Position numbers and translations under genes: made by a program
Assembly (NCBI GenBank): GCA_020348345.1
Contig: CP070748.1
Coordinates: 570,667 to 634,666 of the forward strand
Length of the DNA stretch: 64,000 bases
From: Methanobacteriota archaeon
GTDB lineage: Archaea; Thermoplasmatota; Thermoplasmata; UBA10834
Direction: 5' to 3'
Part shown: positions 44,919 to 54,145 of the stretch, one piece after another
How positions within the stretch are numbered: the first letter of the stretch is position 1
Layout: each line of letters opens with the position of its first letter
The notes under the pieces: generated by a model
Databases searched by the model: none
Told to the model about the DNA's origin: nothing
The model's input: only the letters and a program-made list of their open reading frames with translations

Positions 44919-46484
44919 TCACTCCAATGCCCTGAGATTCCTGACCCCAAGCATCAATGCTATGGCTCCTGCGATGGACGTAAGGGTCAGAATGAAGAGC
45001 CAGCCATTGACCTCTCCGAAAAGGCCGAGGAACAGAGTCACGAAGAAGCAGCCCATCATGAAGAAGGTCAGTATCATAACGTTGGCCATCATGTCAGCGG
45101 GTTTCTCCGAGAACACAGGCCACATCAGGAACAGCCCGAGAGAGAACACGACGAGCGCCGCTGAGAGCGCAATCATATAGGGAACCATCATGTACGCGGC
45201 TGCGGTGCTCGCACCGGACATCATCAGAAGCGGAATCGCGGTCGCGACTACAGTCAATGGCACCATCACCAACATGCTCTGGACCAAACGCGCCCGCACG
45301 AGCCTCAACTCTCCCTTCGGCGCCTTCCTGTAGATGAAGAGGTTCTCCTTCCCGCGGATCGTTACTTCGCCGACGATGAAGCCTGCAAGGAACGGTAGCA
45401 GGAAGAACATCATGATTATCCCGCCCTCCGCGTCCTCCGCATCGCCGAAGAAGAACGTCACCAGAGCCACGAGCCCGATTACGTACACGATCTTGGACAC
45501 GTTCTCGAGACGCCTTCCGTAATCCTTGAAGACGGACACGACCAGTGTGCCGAAAGCGCCTCCGCCGGAGATCGCCCTGATGGCCCTGTAGAACACCCCC
45601 TCCTGTCTAGCTAGGTTCGACGACAGGCTCTGGGATTCGAGATTGTAGGCCCTATCGGCGAACTTCGTACCGGCCCAGAGCACGCCGACGAAGAAGATCG
45701 CCATCGCGCCCACCCTGAGCGTGTTCTCCAATGATATCCCCGAGGCGTCTCCGGGGCTCACCGCGAAGTCGACCACAACGTTGGCGCCCCATGAGCTGGG
45801 AAGGAGGTCGAGAACGAATGGCAACGGCCCTGATGATTCCACATCGAGCAACGCCGTATAGACAGTGCCGCTCATCAACGCGTACATGAGTCCGACCATG
45901 GGAAGCGCGACGGCCATCGATAAGGCCTTGCCGATGTCCTTCCCGCGGGTAGAGCTGCCGATCTTGCTTCTTATCATGGCCGCGATGACCACGCCGATCC
46001 ACAACGCCGAGAAGAAAGTCAACATAAAAATCAGGGTGATCAGCGTTCCCTGGATGACGCCTAGACCGAGAGGGAGCATCAGGGCGACGAACACGGATGC
46101 CACGGCGATTACGCCGACCGAGTAGAACGGCATATCCCCGAGGAACTTGCCCAGGATTACGTCCTTCGGACGCAGCGGGGCAGACAGCAGTATCTCGTAG
46201 TACTCCTCCTGACCGGAGTTCAGCGAGAACGATATCGGGAAGAACAGGAACAGGATGAATGTCGTGAACAGGACGATCTGTATCAGGGCAATCGCCGCAG
46301 TCGACACGAAGAAGACCTCTACCTCGTCCAAGAAGAAGTTGGTGATCCACGGCACGAACGCGAAGATTGCGCCGACGATCGGCACGCCGATCAGCAATGG
46401 CACGATGTATCTGAACCGCCCGAACCCGCTCGTTCGTAGCATGTACGAGTTCCTGGCGAGTACAAGCCACTTACGCCTTGGCAC
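44919..46484 (-). CDS. ABC-2-type transporter permease
   Basis: 521 residues with about 12 membrane spans in two halves. The text SLNSGQEEYYEILLSAPLRPKDVILGKFLGDM is typical of ABC-2 exporter permeases in which a cytoplasmic coupling helix follows the second span. GTG 46484 overlaps the ATPase gene by 14 bases, so the two make one transporter. Substrate unknown; such archaeal exporters often carry lipids, drugs or surface precursors. Confidence 0.85.
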   Translation of the reverse strand: MPRRKWLVLARNSYMLRTSGFGRFRYIVPLLIGVPIVGAIFAFVPWITNFFLDEVEVFFVSTAAIALIQIVLFTTFILFLFFPISFSLNSGQEEYYEILLSAPLRPKDVILGKFLGDMPFYSVGVIAVASVFVALMLPLGLGVIQGTLITLIFMLTFFSALWIGVVIAAMIRSKIGSSTRGKDIGKALSMAVALPMVGLMYALMSGTVYTALLDVESSGPLPFVLDLLPSSWGANVVVDFAVSPGDASGISLENTLRVGAMAIFFVGVLWAGTKFADRAYNLESQSLSSNLARQEGVFYRAIRAISGGGAFGTLVVSVFKDYGRRLENVSKIVYVIGLVALVTFFFGDAEDAEGGIIMMFFLLPFLAGFIVGEVTIRGKENLFIYRKAPKGELRLVRARLVQSMLVMVPLTVVATAIPLLMMSGASTAAAYMMVPYMIALSAALVVFSLGLFLMWPVFSEKPADMMANVMILTFFMMGCFFVTLFLGLFGEVNGWLFILTLTSIAGAIALMLGVRNLRALE

Positions 46485-47262
46485 CTCTCAACTCCCTCCA
46501 CGAAAGGAGCTCCTTCTTCTGCACTCCACCTGTGATATCGATGTACGCCTTCTCAAGCGTGTTCTTTCCTGTCCTCGCCAGCAGTTCGTCGATGGTTCCG
46601 ACGGCCACCAACTTCCCTCGGTTGATGATGCCGATGCGGTCACAGAGTTCCTCGATGATGGGCAGTATGTGGCTACACACGACTATCGTCTTGCCAGCGT
46701 TCTCCGCCAAGTCCTTCATCAGGTCCTTCACCATCAGGGCGGCGTTCGGATCAAGGGTTGAGGTCGGTTCGTCAAAGAACAGCAGAGGCGGATCGTGAAT
46801 GAGGGCCGCTGCGATCAGCACCTTCTGCTTCATACCGCGGCTGTATCCTTCAAGGAGGTGGTTCCTGCGACTGTGCAAACCGAAAAGTCTGATAAGCTTA
46901 TCCGTCCTCGTGTCGAGAACATCGTCGGGCACGTCGTAGAGCGCGCCCATGAACTGCAGAAACTCATGTGCGCTCAGCTTTTCGTATAAGCCCGGAGATT
47001 CGGCAAGCAACCCCGTCATGCTCTTAATCTCGAGGCTCCCCTTGATAAGATCATGTCCGCCAACGGTCGCGCTTCCTCCGGTTGGCTTGATGATGCAGTT
47101 CAGGAGTCTGACAGTCGTGGTTTTGCCCGCGCCATTCGGTCCGAGCAGCCCGAAGGTCTCTCCCTCGTACACTTCGAGGTTCAACTTATCCAATGCGATT
47201 ACCTTGCCGCTGCGGCCGTAGGTCTTGGACAGCTCTTTTGTGCTTATCATGGCTTTGGACAT
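46471..47262 (-). CDS. ABC transporter ATP-binding protein
   Basis: 263 residues. Walker A GPNGAGKTTT (41-50), Q-loop LLAESPGLYEKLSA, a divergent signature YSRGMKQK (in place of LSGGQ, common in ABC-2 exporters), Walker B LLFFDEPTSTLDP and the switch VCSHIL. Cotranscribed with the overlapping permease. It is the only ABC ATPase in the window, and its ABC-2 type makes it an unlikely partner of the FtsX permeases at 27-30 kb. Confidence 0.93.
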   Translation of the reverse strand: MSKAMISTKELSKTYGRSGKVIALDKLNLEVYEGETFGLLGPNGAGKTTTVRLLNCIIKPTGGSATVGGHDLIKGSLEIKSMTGLLAESPGLYEKLSAHEFLQFMGALYDVPDDVLDTRTDKLIRLFGLHSRRNHLLEGYSRGMKQKVLIAAALIHDPPLLFFDEPTSTLDPNAALMVKDLMKDLAENAGKTIVVCSHILPIIEELCDRIGIINRGKLVAVGTIDELLARTGKNTLEKAYIDITGGVQKKELLSWRELRGAKA

Positions 47263-47353
47263 TTAACGCTCTCCGCGGGCCAGCGACTGTTGCCGGCAGA
47301 GGAAGCGCATACTCTATTCCGTTAATAATCTTCGGGCGATACATGCCTGCAAT

Positions 47354-47398
47354 AGCCGCGATTCAAACTTGAACGACTAGCCAAATCTCAATTTCGCG
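47354..47398 (+). repeat. Dispersed intergenic repeat, copy 3
   Basis: Starts AGCCGCGATTCAAACTTGAA and ends CTCAATTTCGCG. Lies 63 bases beyond the stop of the minus-strand MFS gene. A partial relative (AGCCGCGATTTCAAA then TTCACTAG) is at 55572-55599. Confidence 0.5.
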
Positions 47399-47460
47399 AG
47401 GGAAAACTGGAATTGGCGCGTCGACAGCTCTTGCTGCAGTTCAACCACTTCATGGAATGT

Positions 47461-48753
47461 CTAGGCACGACATACGGTGTCTTTTGACCCGTGAGGCAAT
47501 CCAGTCTCTTCAGCTTCTTCACATACACTTGGAAGCACCTTTATGCTCGCTATTGGGGAGAGAACGATCCACACAATAGATGCCAGCATGCCCACTCCAG
47601 CTATCAGAATGGTCAAGCGTAGTCCTACGACTTCGCCAAGAAAGCCTCCGATTATGCCTCCGATTGGATAGACCCCCCAGACGATGAACCTCATGGTCGC
47701 GTTCATCTTGCCTTGAAGGCGGTCTGGTGTAATTGCCTGTCTGAGGCTAACTTGATTCACATTATAGAGTACGCCTGTGAGGCCGGTCGCAAACCAGATC
47801 GGCATAAGCACGAGCAAAGCATTCGACGGATACGCTAGAACTATGAGCATACTGGGCGCTCCTCCCAAGAATGCGGATAGGATTATGGTCCTTCCGAGTC
47901 CAAGGGCTGATACTATGCGTGCGGAAAGCAACGCTCCGACCACGGCTCCAAGCGCTCCAACTGCAAACACCGCTCCAATCCAGCCAGCAGACAGGTCAAG
48001 ACTGCTCTCCATGAATAGTATGAGAATTGCGTATGATATACTCCAGAAGAGGTTTCCTGTTGCCGTGCATCCGGCTATTCCTCTAAGAGTTCTGCTCGAA
48101 AGGACAATATCAATGCCTTCCTTGATCTCTCCGAGCACCGATTTGCAGGATTCCACCCTTTCTACCAGCTCCTTCCTCTTGACTCGTAGGAGGAAGGCGG
48201 CCGAGCCAAGAAACGAAAGGAAGTTCCCTGTCATGGCCAATGGCGCTCCAATGGCGCTCACTGCCAGGCCGGCAAGGCTCGGACCTGCTATTTGGGAGGA
48301 AGCTCTGCTTGTCTCAAGCTTACTGTTCGCATCCAGGAGTTCGGATCGTTTGACCAGAACCGGCAAATACGCTTGGTAGGCGATGTCGAAGAAGGCAGTG
48401 AAGGTTCCCGCAACGAATGCGACAATGTACATTATTGGTAGGCTCAGGGCGTCGAAGAACCACGATATTGGGATGACTGCAAGTGCAGCCGCCCTTCCGA
48501 GATCACTTATTATCATTATCGTCCTTCTACGCTTTCTGTCCGCTAGCACACCCGCCAGGAGACCGAAAAGGAGAAAGGGCAACATCTCAAGTGAGAACAA
48601 GACGCCCATCTCGTATGCGCTGGCATCAAGAATGATGACTGCAGCTAACGGCATCGCTATAAGATAGAACTGGCTTCCGAAGACAGATACTGTCTCCGCA
48701 GCCCAGACATTGAGGAAATCTCGATGATTCCAGAGAGCGCTTCTGTTCGACAT
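47461..48753 (-). CDS. Major facilitator superfamily transporter
   Basis: 430 residues with 12 predicted membrane spans and the MFS loop motif GVLADRKRRRTIMI between spans 2 and 3. The start RSALWNHRDFLNVWAAETVSVFGSQ is typical of MFS_3 (enterobactin/macrolide-exporter-like) proteins. Immediately downstream of an ArsR-type regulator (41-base gap), which suggests a regulated efflux pump. Substrate unknown. Confidence 0.88.
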   Translation of the reverse strand: MSNRSALWNHRDFLNVWAAETVSVFGSQFYLIAMPLAAVIILDASAYEMGVLFSLEMLPFLLFGLLAGVLADRKRRRTIMIISDLGRAAALAVIPISWFFDALSLPIMYIVAFVAGTFTAFFDIAYQAYLPVLVKRSELLDANSKLETSRASSQIAGPSLAGLAVSAIGAPLAMTGNFLSFLGSAAFLLRVKRKELVERVESCKSVLGEIKEGIDIVLSSRTLRGIAGCTATGNLFWSISYAILILFMESSLDLSAGWIGAVFAVGALGAVVGALLSARIVSALGLGRTIILSAFLGGAPSMLIVLAYPSNALLVLMPIWFATGLTGVLYNVNQVSLRQAITPDRLQGKMNATMRFIVWGVYPIGGIIGGFLGEVVGLRLTILIAGVGMLASIVWIVLSPIASIKVLPSVCEEAEETGLPHGSKDTVCRA

Positions 48754-48775
48754 CGGGATACAATCCTTGTCTGGC

Positions 48776-48789
48776 CGGCCTTTCGGCCG
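48776..48789 (-). promoter_or_regulatory. GAAA-tetraloop hairpin between regulator and transporter genes
   Basis: In transcript sense CGGCC-GAAA-GGCCG, a 5-bp GC stem closed by a GNRA tetraloop, 6 bases past the ArsR-gene stop and 23 bases before the MFS start. Could modulate read-through or stability within the operon. Confidence 0.35.
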
Positions 48790-48794
48790 TTCGG

Positions 48795-49391
48795 CTATGG
48801 CTTGCTCGTCTTTGCTCTTCCTGACAGAAGCCGTTCCCTTAGGGTTCGCTGAATATCGAGATACTTCGTGAATTCGCGGTCGTTCATCTTCATCATCATG
48901 GCGAACTCCGCGAGATCAAGCCCGACTGATGGGTCGATGTCGTCCATGTCGTAGATCCTCTCGACAATATCAGAATCTTCCCTTCGCAGCTTGAGGTCTT
49001 CACCAAGCTTCAGTATGCTGGATATCTCCTTTTCGCTTGTGTTGACTTCGAAGCCAAGGTTGTCGAGCCCTTTGAGAATCTCCCGAATCCACTCCTTCCC
49101 TCCGCATTCGTCCACGCAGGCTCCGTTGACGAAGTGGAAGTATCCTGCGGTTGCTCGGTAGTACGACTCAACGACGTGTTCGATCCGCTCTTCTCTTGAT
49201 ACCTCCACCATGCCTGCCTTGCATAGCTTCTTGATGTGGTGATATATGGTTTGAGGGGTGAGCGACAGCTCGCCTGCAATCTGGCTGACGGTCATCTCCT
49301 TCGCACGGAGAAGGTATATCATCTTCATTCTGGTCTCATCGGCCAGCAACTGAAACGCGCAAGCATCTTTGATGATCTTCCTGTCTTTCAT
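48795..49391 (-). CDS. ArsR-type winged-helix transcription regulator
   Basis: 198 residues. N-terminal winged helix (about 8-75): FQLLADETRMKMIYLL, then MTVSQIAGELSLTPQTIYHHIKKL as helix-turn-helix and a wing with VEVSREERIEHV. The C-terminal 110 residues, largely helical with one CVDEC pair, form an unknown effector or dimerisation part. Located between the small unknown gene (28-base gap) and the MFS gene on one strand. A 22-base leader similar to that of the upstream gene precedes its ATG (see finding). Likely represses its own operon. Confidence 0.87.
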   Translation of the reverse strand: MKDRKIIKDACAFQLLADETRMKMIYLLRAKEMTVSQIAGELSLTPQTIYHHIKKLCKAGMVEVSREERIEHVVESYYRATAGYFHFVNGACVDECGGKEWIREILKGLDNLGFEVNTSEKEISSILKLGEDLKLRREDSDIVERIYDMDDIDPSVGLDLAEFAMMMKMNDREFTKYLDIQRTLRERLLSGRAKTSKP

Positions 49392-49419
49392 TGTAACACC
49401 ATTGATATGTTTGCGCTGT

Positions 49420-49791
49420 TCATTCCACAGCCGTGGCCCTCGTCCGTCGCTTCTTTGCGAAAACAGCCCATGACACGCCGTACAAATGCTCTTTGTCTTT
49501 CAGCGGGATGAATCCCGACCATTCGACGATCATGCCTCTATCCGACGCTCTCTTCTGTAGGAATCCAGGTGTTATCTCGCGAAGATAATCCAGCTTCTCC
49601 TTGAGCATCCCTCTTCCTTTCGGGGGAAATCCCATGTCGGCTATGCACCCGTCACACCACCCCTCGAGCCACAATGTCTTGTCCGCTGTCTCTATTTCGG
49701 CAATGATCTCACTTGGTTTTGGTATGTCAGGCACTAGCTCAGCGACAAGAGCCAATATGTCTTCATACGTCGGATGATTCGAGCCTTTCAT
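49420..49791 (-). CDS. Small protein of unknown function
   Basis: 123 residues, no membrane span. MKGSNHPTYEDILALVAELVPDIPKPSEIIAEIETADKT is helical; GWCDGCIADMGFPPKGRGMLKEKLDYL contains a Cys-x2-Cys pair; a hydrophobic strand GVSWAVFAKKRR is near the end. I do not recognise the family. It begins the apparent operon with the ArsR regulator and MFS transporter and shares a leader motif with the regulator, so it probably belongs to the same response. Confidence 0.65.
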   Translation of the reverse strand: MKGSNHPTYEDILALVAELVPDIPKPSEIIAEIETADKTLWLEGWCDGCIADMGFPPKGRGMLKEKLDYLREITPGFLQKRASDRGMIVEWSGFIPLKDKEHLYGVSWAVFAKKRRTRATAVE

Positions 49792-49797
49792 CGCATC

Positions 49798-49823
49798 ACC
49801 ATTAATATGTGTATGTTAATGGT
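49798..49823 (-). promoter_or_regulatory. Operator-like inverted repeat upstream of the regulator operon
   Basis: ACCATTAA (49798-49805) and TTAATGGT (49816-49823), a perfect 8-bp inverted repeat with 10-base spacer, 7 bases before ATG 49791. The spacing of about two half sites one turn apart fits a dimeric winged-helix protein such as the ArsR-type product. Confidence 0.45.
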
Positions 49824-49908
49824 ATAATGAATATTTTACTATTAATACATTTGTCTAAATTGCTCTGCGAGTTAGATTCAATTGAGTTCGCAGTAGCGTG
49901 ATCATGCT

Positions 49909-51369
49909 TCAAAGAGAACTCTTGGATGCACGGTGTTCGCAGTCATCGATTATGCGGGTAACGTCCCTTTGGGCTGTGGGTTCGAGAGGAGGCACTTCGT
50001 GCTCTGAAAGGATATGTGTGACTCTTTGCCGAGCTTTGTCGAGCAGGGATTTTCTGTTCCCACTTACCCATGCATCGAATGACTGTCTTTCCATAAGTGT
50101 GGGCATGAAGTGTTCTGTCTTGATGTGTTCCAGCGTGTGCCTCTGCGCTAGGTAATTCCGCCCCACGCCAACCTTCTCGATGACATCGAGCGCCAGAGTC
50201 TCATCGTTCACTACCTCTCCTCTGCAGAGACGCGCTACGACTCCCACTATCTCATCCTCGATTGGTATTTCCTCCATCAGTAGGCAGGTTCCATCCTCGA
50301 GCTGTCCTATGCCACACAGCAGGTCGGCACCGGCCATGAGAGGCAAGGAGATACCCGTGAATGCCTCCACGCATACTTGGTCGCCAGGTCCATTGGCGGT
50401 GCTGGACACTCCGACGCATGAAGGCAACCCATAGAAGTGAGCTAATTCAGTACCCATTGCGGAGCATAACGCGTGTTCCGGGCTGCCGCCAGCACGGATC
50501 GTCGTCTTCATATCGAGAGGAGCTATTCCAAGACCATAGATAACAGATGCGCCAGGAACTGCAAGTTGCGTTATCACCAGAGCGCTGAGTACTTCCGCAT
50601 TGCCAACGACGAGAGAGCCAGCAAGTGTTGCAGGTCCTGTCGCTCCTGGTTGAGGCATGCAGAAATACACAATTGGAACGCCGGCTTTCGCGAATTCAAG
50701 GCCAGCATCCATCACCCCGGCATCATGCTGCAACGGGGCGAATGTGCACTGCAGAGCCGATGTTATAGGTCTTGCCCTGTACTCCTTCTCGCCGCCTGAA
50801 GCAGCGTAGCCCATAGCGATGAGGTTTCTCGCATCCGGAACAGTCACGCCAGTCTCGTACATGATGTGTTTCTCCGTATTGTTCAGAGATGCTTCCAGGT
50901 CATGGAGGTGGCATGATGAGGGAGGTTTGTCTGTCGAATTGACCATCGGCCAGTGGACGTGGATGTTCTTCATTGCGTCACAGACCTTTGTAGATCTGCT
51001 TACGTCCTCCTTGGTTGAGGGTCTCCTCTCTCCTGTTTCGAAATCGATGGCAATCGCACCATTGCCACTCGGACACATGTAGCTGTGGCTCAAGTCAAGC
51101 CGGGCATCGTATCTGCGGTTTCGGGCTGCCAGGGTAATGATCCTGCCAGTCTTCAGGAGAGCTTCTGCTACCAGGTGTGAGGGTATCCTGACAATACGGG
51201 TCCGTTCCTCGACATCGCAGCCGTTGTCGGCAAGAAGCTTTCGGCACGTTGCGCTGTGTACCCCAACTCCGATCTGTTCAAGGACGTGCATCGATGCCCA
51301 GTGGATTCTCTCCAGAGAGCTCTTGTCCAGGATTCGCAGACCGATTCGTCGGTTGATTCCAAATGCCAT
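49909..51369 (-). CDS. MttB-family methyltransferase without pyrrolysine (copy 3)
   Basis: 486 residues, PF06253 family. ETGERRPSTKEDV, GGEKEYRARPITSALQCTFAP and GLGIAPLDMKTTIRAGG align with the other two copies; no in-frame TAG. AAAGGAG lies 9 bases before ATG 51369. No corrinoid gene is linked, so it would need the carrier at 16.4 kb or one elsewhere. Closer to copy 1 than to copy 2 by shared motifs. Substrate unknown. Confidence 0.88.
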   Translation of the reverse strand: MAFGINRRIGLRILDKSSLERIHWASMHVLEQIGVGVHSATCRKLLADNGCDVEERTRIVRIPSHLVAEALLKTGRIITLAARNRRYDARLDLSHSYMCPSGNGAIAIDFETGERRPSTKEDVSRSTKVCDAMKNIHVHWPMVNSTDKPPSSCHLHDLEASLNNTEKHIMYETGVTVPDARNLIAMGYAASGGEKEYRARPITSALQCTFAPLQHDAGVMDAGLEFAKAGVPIVYFCMPQPGATGPATLAGSLVVGNAEVLSALVITQLAVPGASVIYGLGIAPLDMKTTIRAGGSPEHALCSAMGTELAHFYGLPSCVGVSSTANGPGDQVCVEAFTGISLPLMAGADLLCGIGQLEDGTCLLMEEIPIEDEIVGVVARLCRGEVVNDETLALDVIEKVGVGRNYLAQRHTLEHIKTEHFMPTLMERQSFDAWVSGNRKSLLDKARQRVTHILSEHEVPPLEPTAQRDVTRIIDDCEHRASKSSL

Positions 51370-51635
51370 CTGTTCATTCTCCTTTGGATTCTCTTGGGAT
51401 TGGCTGTGCCGATCCCTTCACTCAGGTTGGTGAATGAATCCCTCTTGACAACCCGGCATCACCCCTGACAGCTTAAGCGCTTTCTCTCATACCTTCTGCT
51501 ATCTCCGCTTCTTCCCCAACGCTCTTGATCATCCCTTCACTTCATCTGAAACGGATTTGCGGCTCACACAGTCAGTATGAGAAAGACTAAGTCCGACGTG
51601 GACACTATCCTCTGCAAGCCAGGGGCGGGAGAATC

Positions 51636-52676
51636 GTGAATCATGCGAAGAATGGATTGGTTTTGACCATCGTCTGTGCAATGGCCTTGTCGACGACATG
51701 TGTGCCTTCGCTGGTCTCGGGAGGCGAGGGAACCGAGAAGATCGCTTATGAGTATTATCTCACAGGTAACCCGGACGATGTTGTCACAGACACATCGCCC
51801 GGCCTGCTGCTTGCGGGGGGTAGCAACGACATCGCGGATGCGATGAGATGGATGATAGAGAGATCCGGTGGTGGCGATTTCGTCGTCATCAGATGCTCGG
51901 GCTCCGATGGATACAATCCCTGGATATACAATAGGCTGGGGGGCGTCGATTCGATAGAGTCCATAGTATTCCTGTCGCAGAGGGCGTGCCACGACGAATT
52001 CATTATAGAAACCATCCGCAACGCTGAGGCGCTGTTCATTGCCGGTGGCGATCAGTGGAACTACGTAAGCATGTGGAAGGGAACCCCAGTCGAGGATGCC
52101 ATTCATTTCGTCGCGAACAAGCCTGCTCCCGTCGGAGGTACTAGCGCTGGCCTCGCCATACTGGGAGAGTTCGCGTTCTCAGCTAGATATGATACCATCG
52201 ACTCAGAAGCAGCTCTCGCTGACCCATACAACAGTAGTGTAGCTCTGGAGCGAAACTTCCTTAATCTGGAGTACATGGAAGACAAGATAACCGACAGCCA
52301 TTTCGTCGCGAGGGACCGCATGGGCAGGCTAGTGACCTTCCTTGCGCGCATAGTTGAGGACAGATGGTCCGATGTGGCGATGGGCATAGGCATCGATGAG
52401 AAGACCGCTATTGGCGTCGACGAGGACGGAGATGTAACCGTATTCAGCCTGCCCGGTTATACGACTGGCTCCGCGTACATGTTGCGCACGCCTGGGCCAC
52501 CCGAGGTCTGCGACCGCGATACACCACTCACATACACCGGTGTCTCGGTGTATAGGATATCGACTGGTGCAACCTTCAACCTGGCAACATGGACGGGCAA
52601 TGGCGGGACCTCGTACACGCTCTCGGCGATCGATGGCGTGTTGTATTCAGATCAGCCCGACGGGAGCATCTACTGA
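51636..52676 (+). CDS. Secreted cyanophycinase-like serine peptidase (S51)
   Basis: 346 residues with an N-terminal signal peptide (LVLTIVCAMALSTTCVPSLVSG). The S51 nucleophile motif is GGTSAGLAIL; FIAGGDQWNYV and DSHFVARDRMGRL are the other conserved active-site stretches of cyanophycinase, which releases beta-Asp-Arg dipeptides. A C-terminal beta-domain of about 80 residues is extra. GTG 51636 is preceded by GGGGCGGGAG. The substrate could be cyanophycin from detritus or another isoaspartyl peptide. Confidence 0.85.
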   Translation: MNHAKNGLVLTIVCAMALSTTCVPSLVSGGEGTEKIAYEYYLTGNPDDVVTDTSPGLLLAGGSNDIADAMRWMIERSGGGDFVVIRCSGSDGYNPWIYNRLGGVDSIESIVFLSQRACHDEFIIETIRNAEALFIAGGDQWNYVSMWKGTPVEDAIHFVANKPAPVGGTSAGLAILGEFAFSARYDTIDSEAALADPYNSSVALERNFLNLEYMEDKITDSHFVARDRMGRLVTFLARIVEDRWSDVAMGIGIDEKTAIGVDEDGDVTVFSLPGYTTGSAYMLRTPGPPEVCDRDTPLTYTGVSVYRISTGATFNLATWTGNGGTSYTLSAIDGVLYSDQPDGSIY

Positions 52677-52764
52677 GAGCCGGGTCCATGCTTGGACTGC
52701 TGGACCTGCTATGATATCGCGATTACAGCGTGCGGAAATCGCGAACAAGCACGAGCTTTGCGAC

Positions 52765-53934
52765 CTAGTTATACTCCTCGAGCAGGTTCCACCAGCCCGT
52801 GTCGATTGCGAACGCCACTTCGGAGTACGCCTCGGAGTAGGTCTTCCAATCGCCACCGTAGCCCCACCATAGGCTCAGCCCGTGGCTCGGATCCTCAGGG
52901 TCAGCGTCCCAGTTTGCGATTACCGCTCCGTCCAGAGCTGAGACCATTTCGAGTGTGGCCGCTCTCAGTCCGCTGTCCGTTATCAACGGGTCGGCGAGGA
53001 GCGTTTCCCCGAGATCAGCCATGTCTACATGACAGTGAGCTGACCAGACAGTGCAAGCTTCCTTCAGCGCGAGTTTGTAGTTCTCCTCGTACATCGGCAG
53101 GCAATCATGTACCGCCCCTACCCAAGCTTCTATGGTGTCCATCGAGTCGCCCAGCGATGACAGATCGACAGCAGATAACGCCACCGTCGACGCCCATGTC
53201 TGGTTCGCGTAGAGGTCCTCGTATCCCGACACCATGTCCGCGGCGAGTTCCTCCGGCGTCCTCGAGGTGTCGAGCGCGGTCTCCATGAGCATCAGGTCAT
53301 AAGGATAGCCGGAGGTCGGCACCGACTCCTCTGAGGCTACCATGATGTCCACGAGGCCAGTTAGAGATACCTGGTATGCAACCTCAACCGAAGCCATGTT
53401 GCAGGCGTCGAATGCGAGAACGTCGATGTGCACGCCGGCGCCCTCGATCGCCTCCTGGAACTCAGGCATCGTAATTCGTGTTCCATCGGAAGTCTCGTCG
53501 TCACTGATGTATCTCCATGCATAGCCATGGTCCCACGCGACCACTGCCAACTTATCCGACGAGTAGTTGTTCCTAACCTCCTCGAGGAACCATTTGAATG
53601 TGTCGCCGCTGCCGAAGTCTTTCTCCGCAAGGTTGGCGATGGTCGTGCATTCGCTTCCCGATATCTCGACTATCTCAGTTCCATCAACGCTCAGCCGGTC
53701 TATGTACGCGACGATCGTAAGCATGTCGTTCGCAGGGAGCTTAATCAAGCTCGCCAAGCTCACATCGTCCCAAAATCTCTCCAGGTTGTTGTCTCCGTTG
53801 ATGTACAGTGCAATGGTCCAAGATTCGGATGTAACCCACTTGCCTCCGTTATGCTTCGCCAGGCTGGCCCCAGGCATCGAGATGAGAGCCACGACGGCGA
53901 CGCAAACGAAGGATATTGCAATACGCTTGTTCAT
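52765..53934 (-). CDS. Secreted clostripain-family (C11) cysteine peptidase, copy 2
   Basis: 389 residues. Signal peptide MNKRIAISFVCVAVVALISMPGASLA, C11 core from WTIALYINGDNNLE, catalytic His in AWDHGYAW and Cys in AFDACNMASVEVAYQ. It is shorter between strands than copy 1 and lacks the cysteine-rich insert. ATG 53934 has GGGGGG about 7 bases upstream; a longer frame from 53994 encodes no signal peptide. Ends about 90 bases from the convergent cyanophycinase-like gene. Confidence 0.9.
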   Translation of the reverse strand: MNKRIAISFVCVAVVALISMPGASLAKHNGGKWVTSESWTIALYINGDNNLERFWDDVSLASLIKLPANDMLTIVAYIDRLSVDGTEIVEISGSECTTIANLAEKDFGSGDTFKWFLEEVRNNYSSDKLAVVAWDHGYAWRYISDDETSDGTRITMPEFQEAIEGAGVHIDVLAFDACNMASVEVAYQVSLTGLVDIMVASEESVPTSGYPYDLMLMETALDTSRTPEELAADMVSGYEDLYANQTWASTVALSAVDLSSLGDSMDTIEAWVGAVHDCLPMYEENYKLALKEACTVWSAHCHVDMADLGETLLADPLITDSGLRAATLEMVSALDGAVIANWDADPEDPSHGLSLWWGYGGDWKTYSEAYSEVAFAIDTGWWNLLEEYN

Positions 53935-54145
53935 TTGCGTTCCCCCCTTTGATGAGACCTGATCGACATCGTCAGTCGCGTCAGGCGCATGCAATATGAT
54001 GAGAGTCTGTCATGCTATTAGAGGGTTCCGTTACCCGTGCCAGCTTCCGACGGTATTCGCAGCTCACGCTGCCAAATCAGCTCGCGCTCATCCATCGAAG
54101 GCACGCGGGCCCGTTCGCCCATGCTCGGCTCCTCGCCAAGATGTT

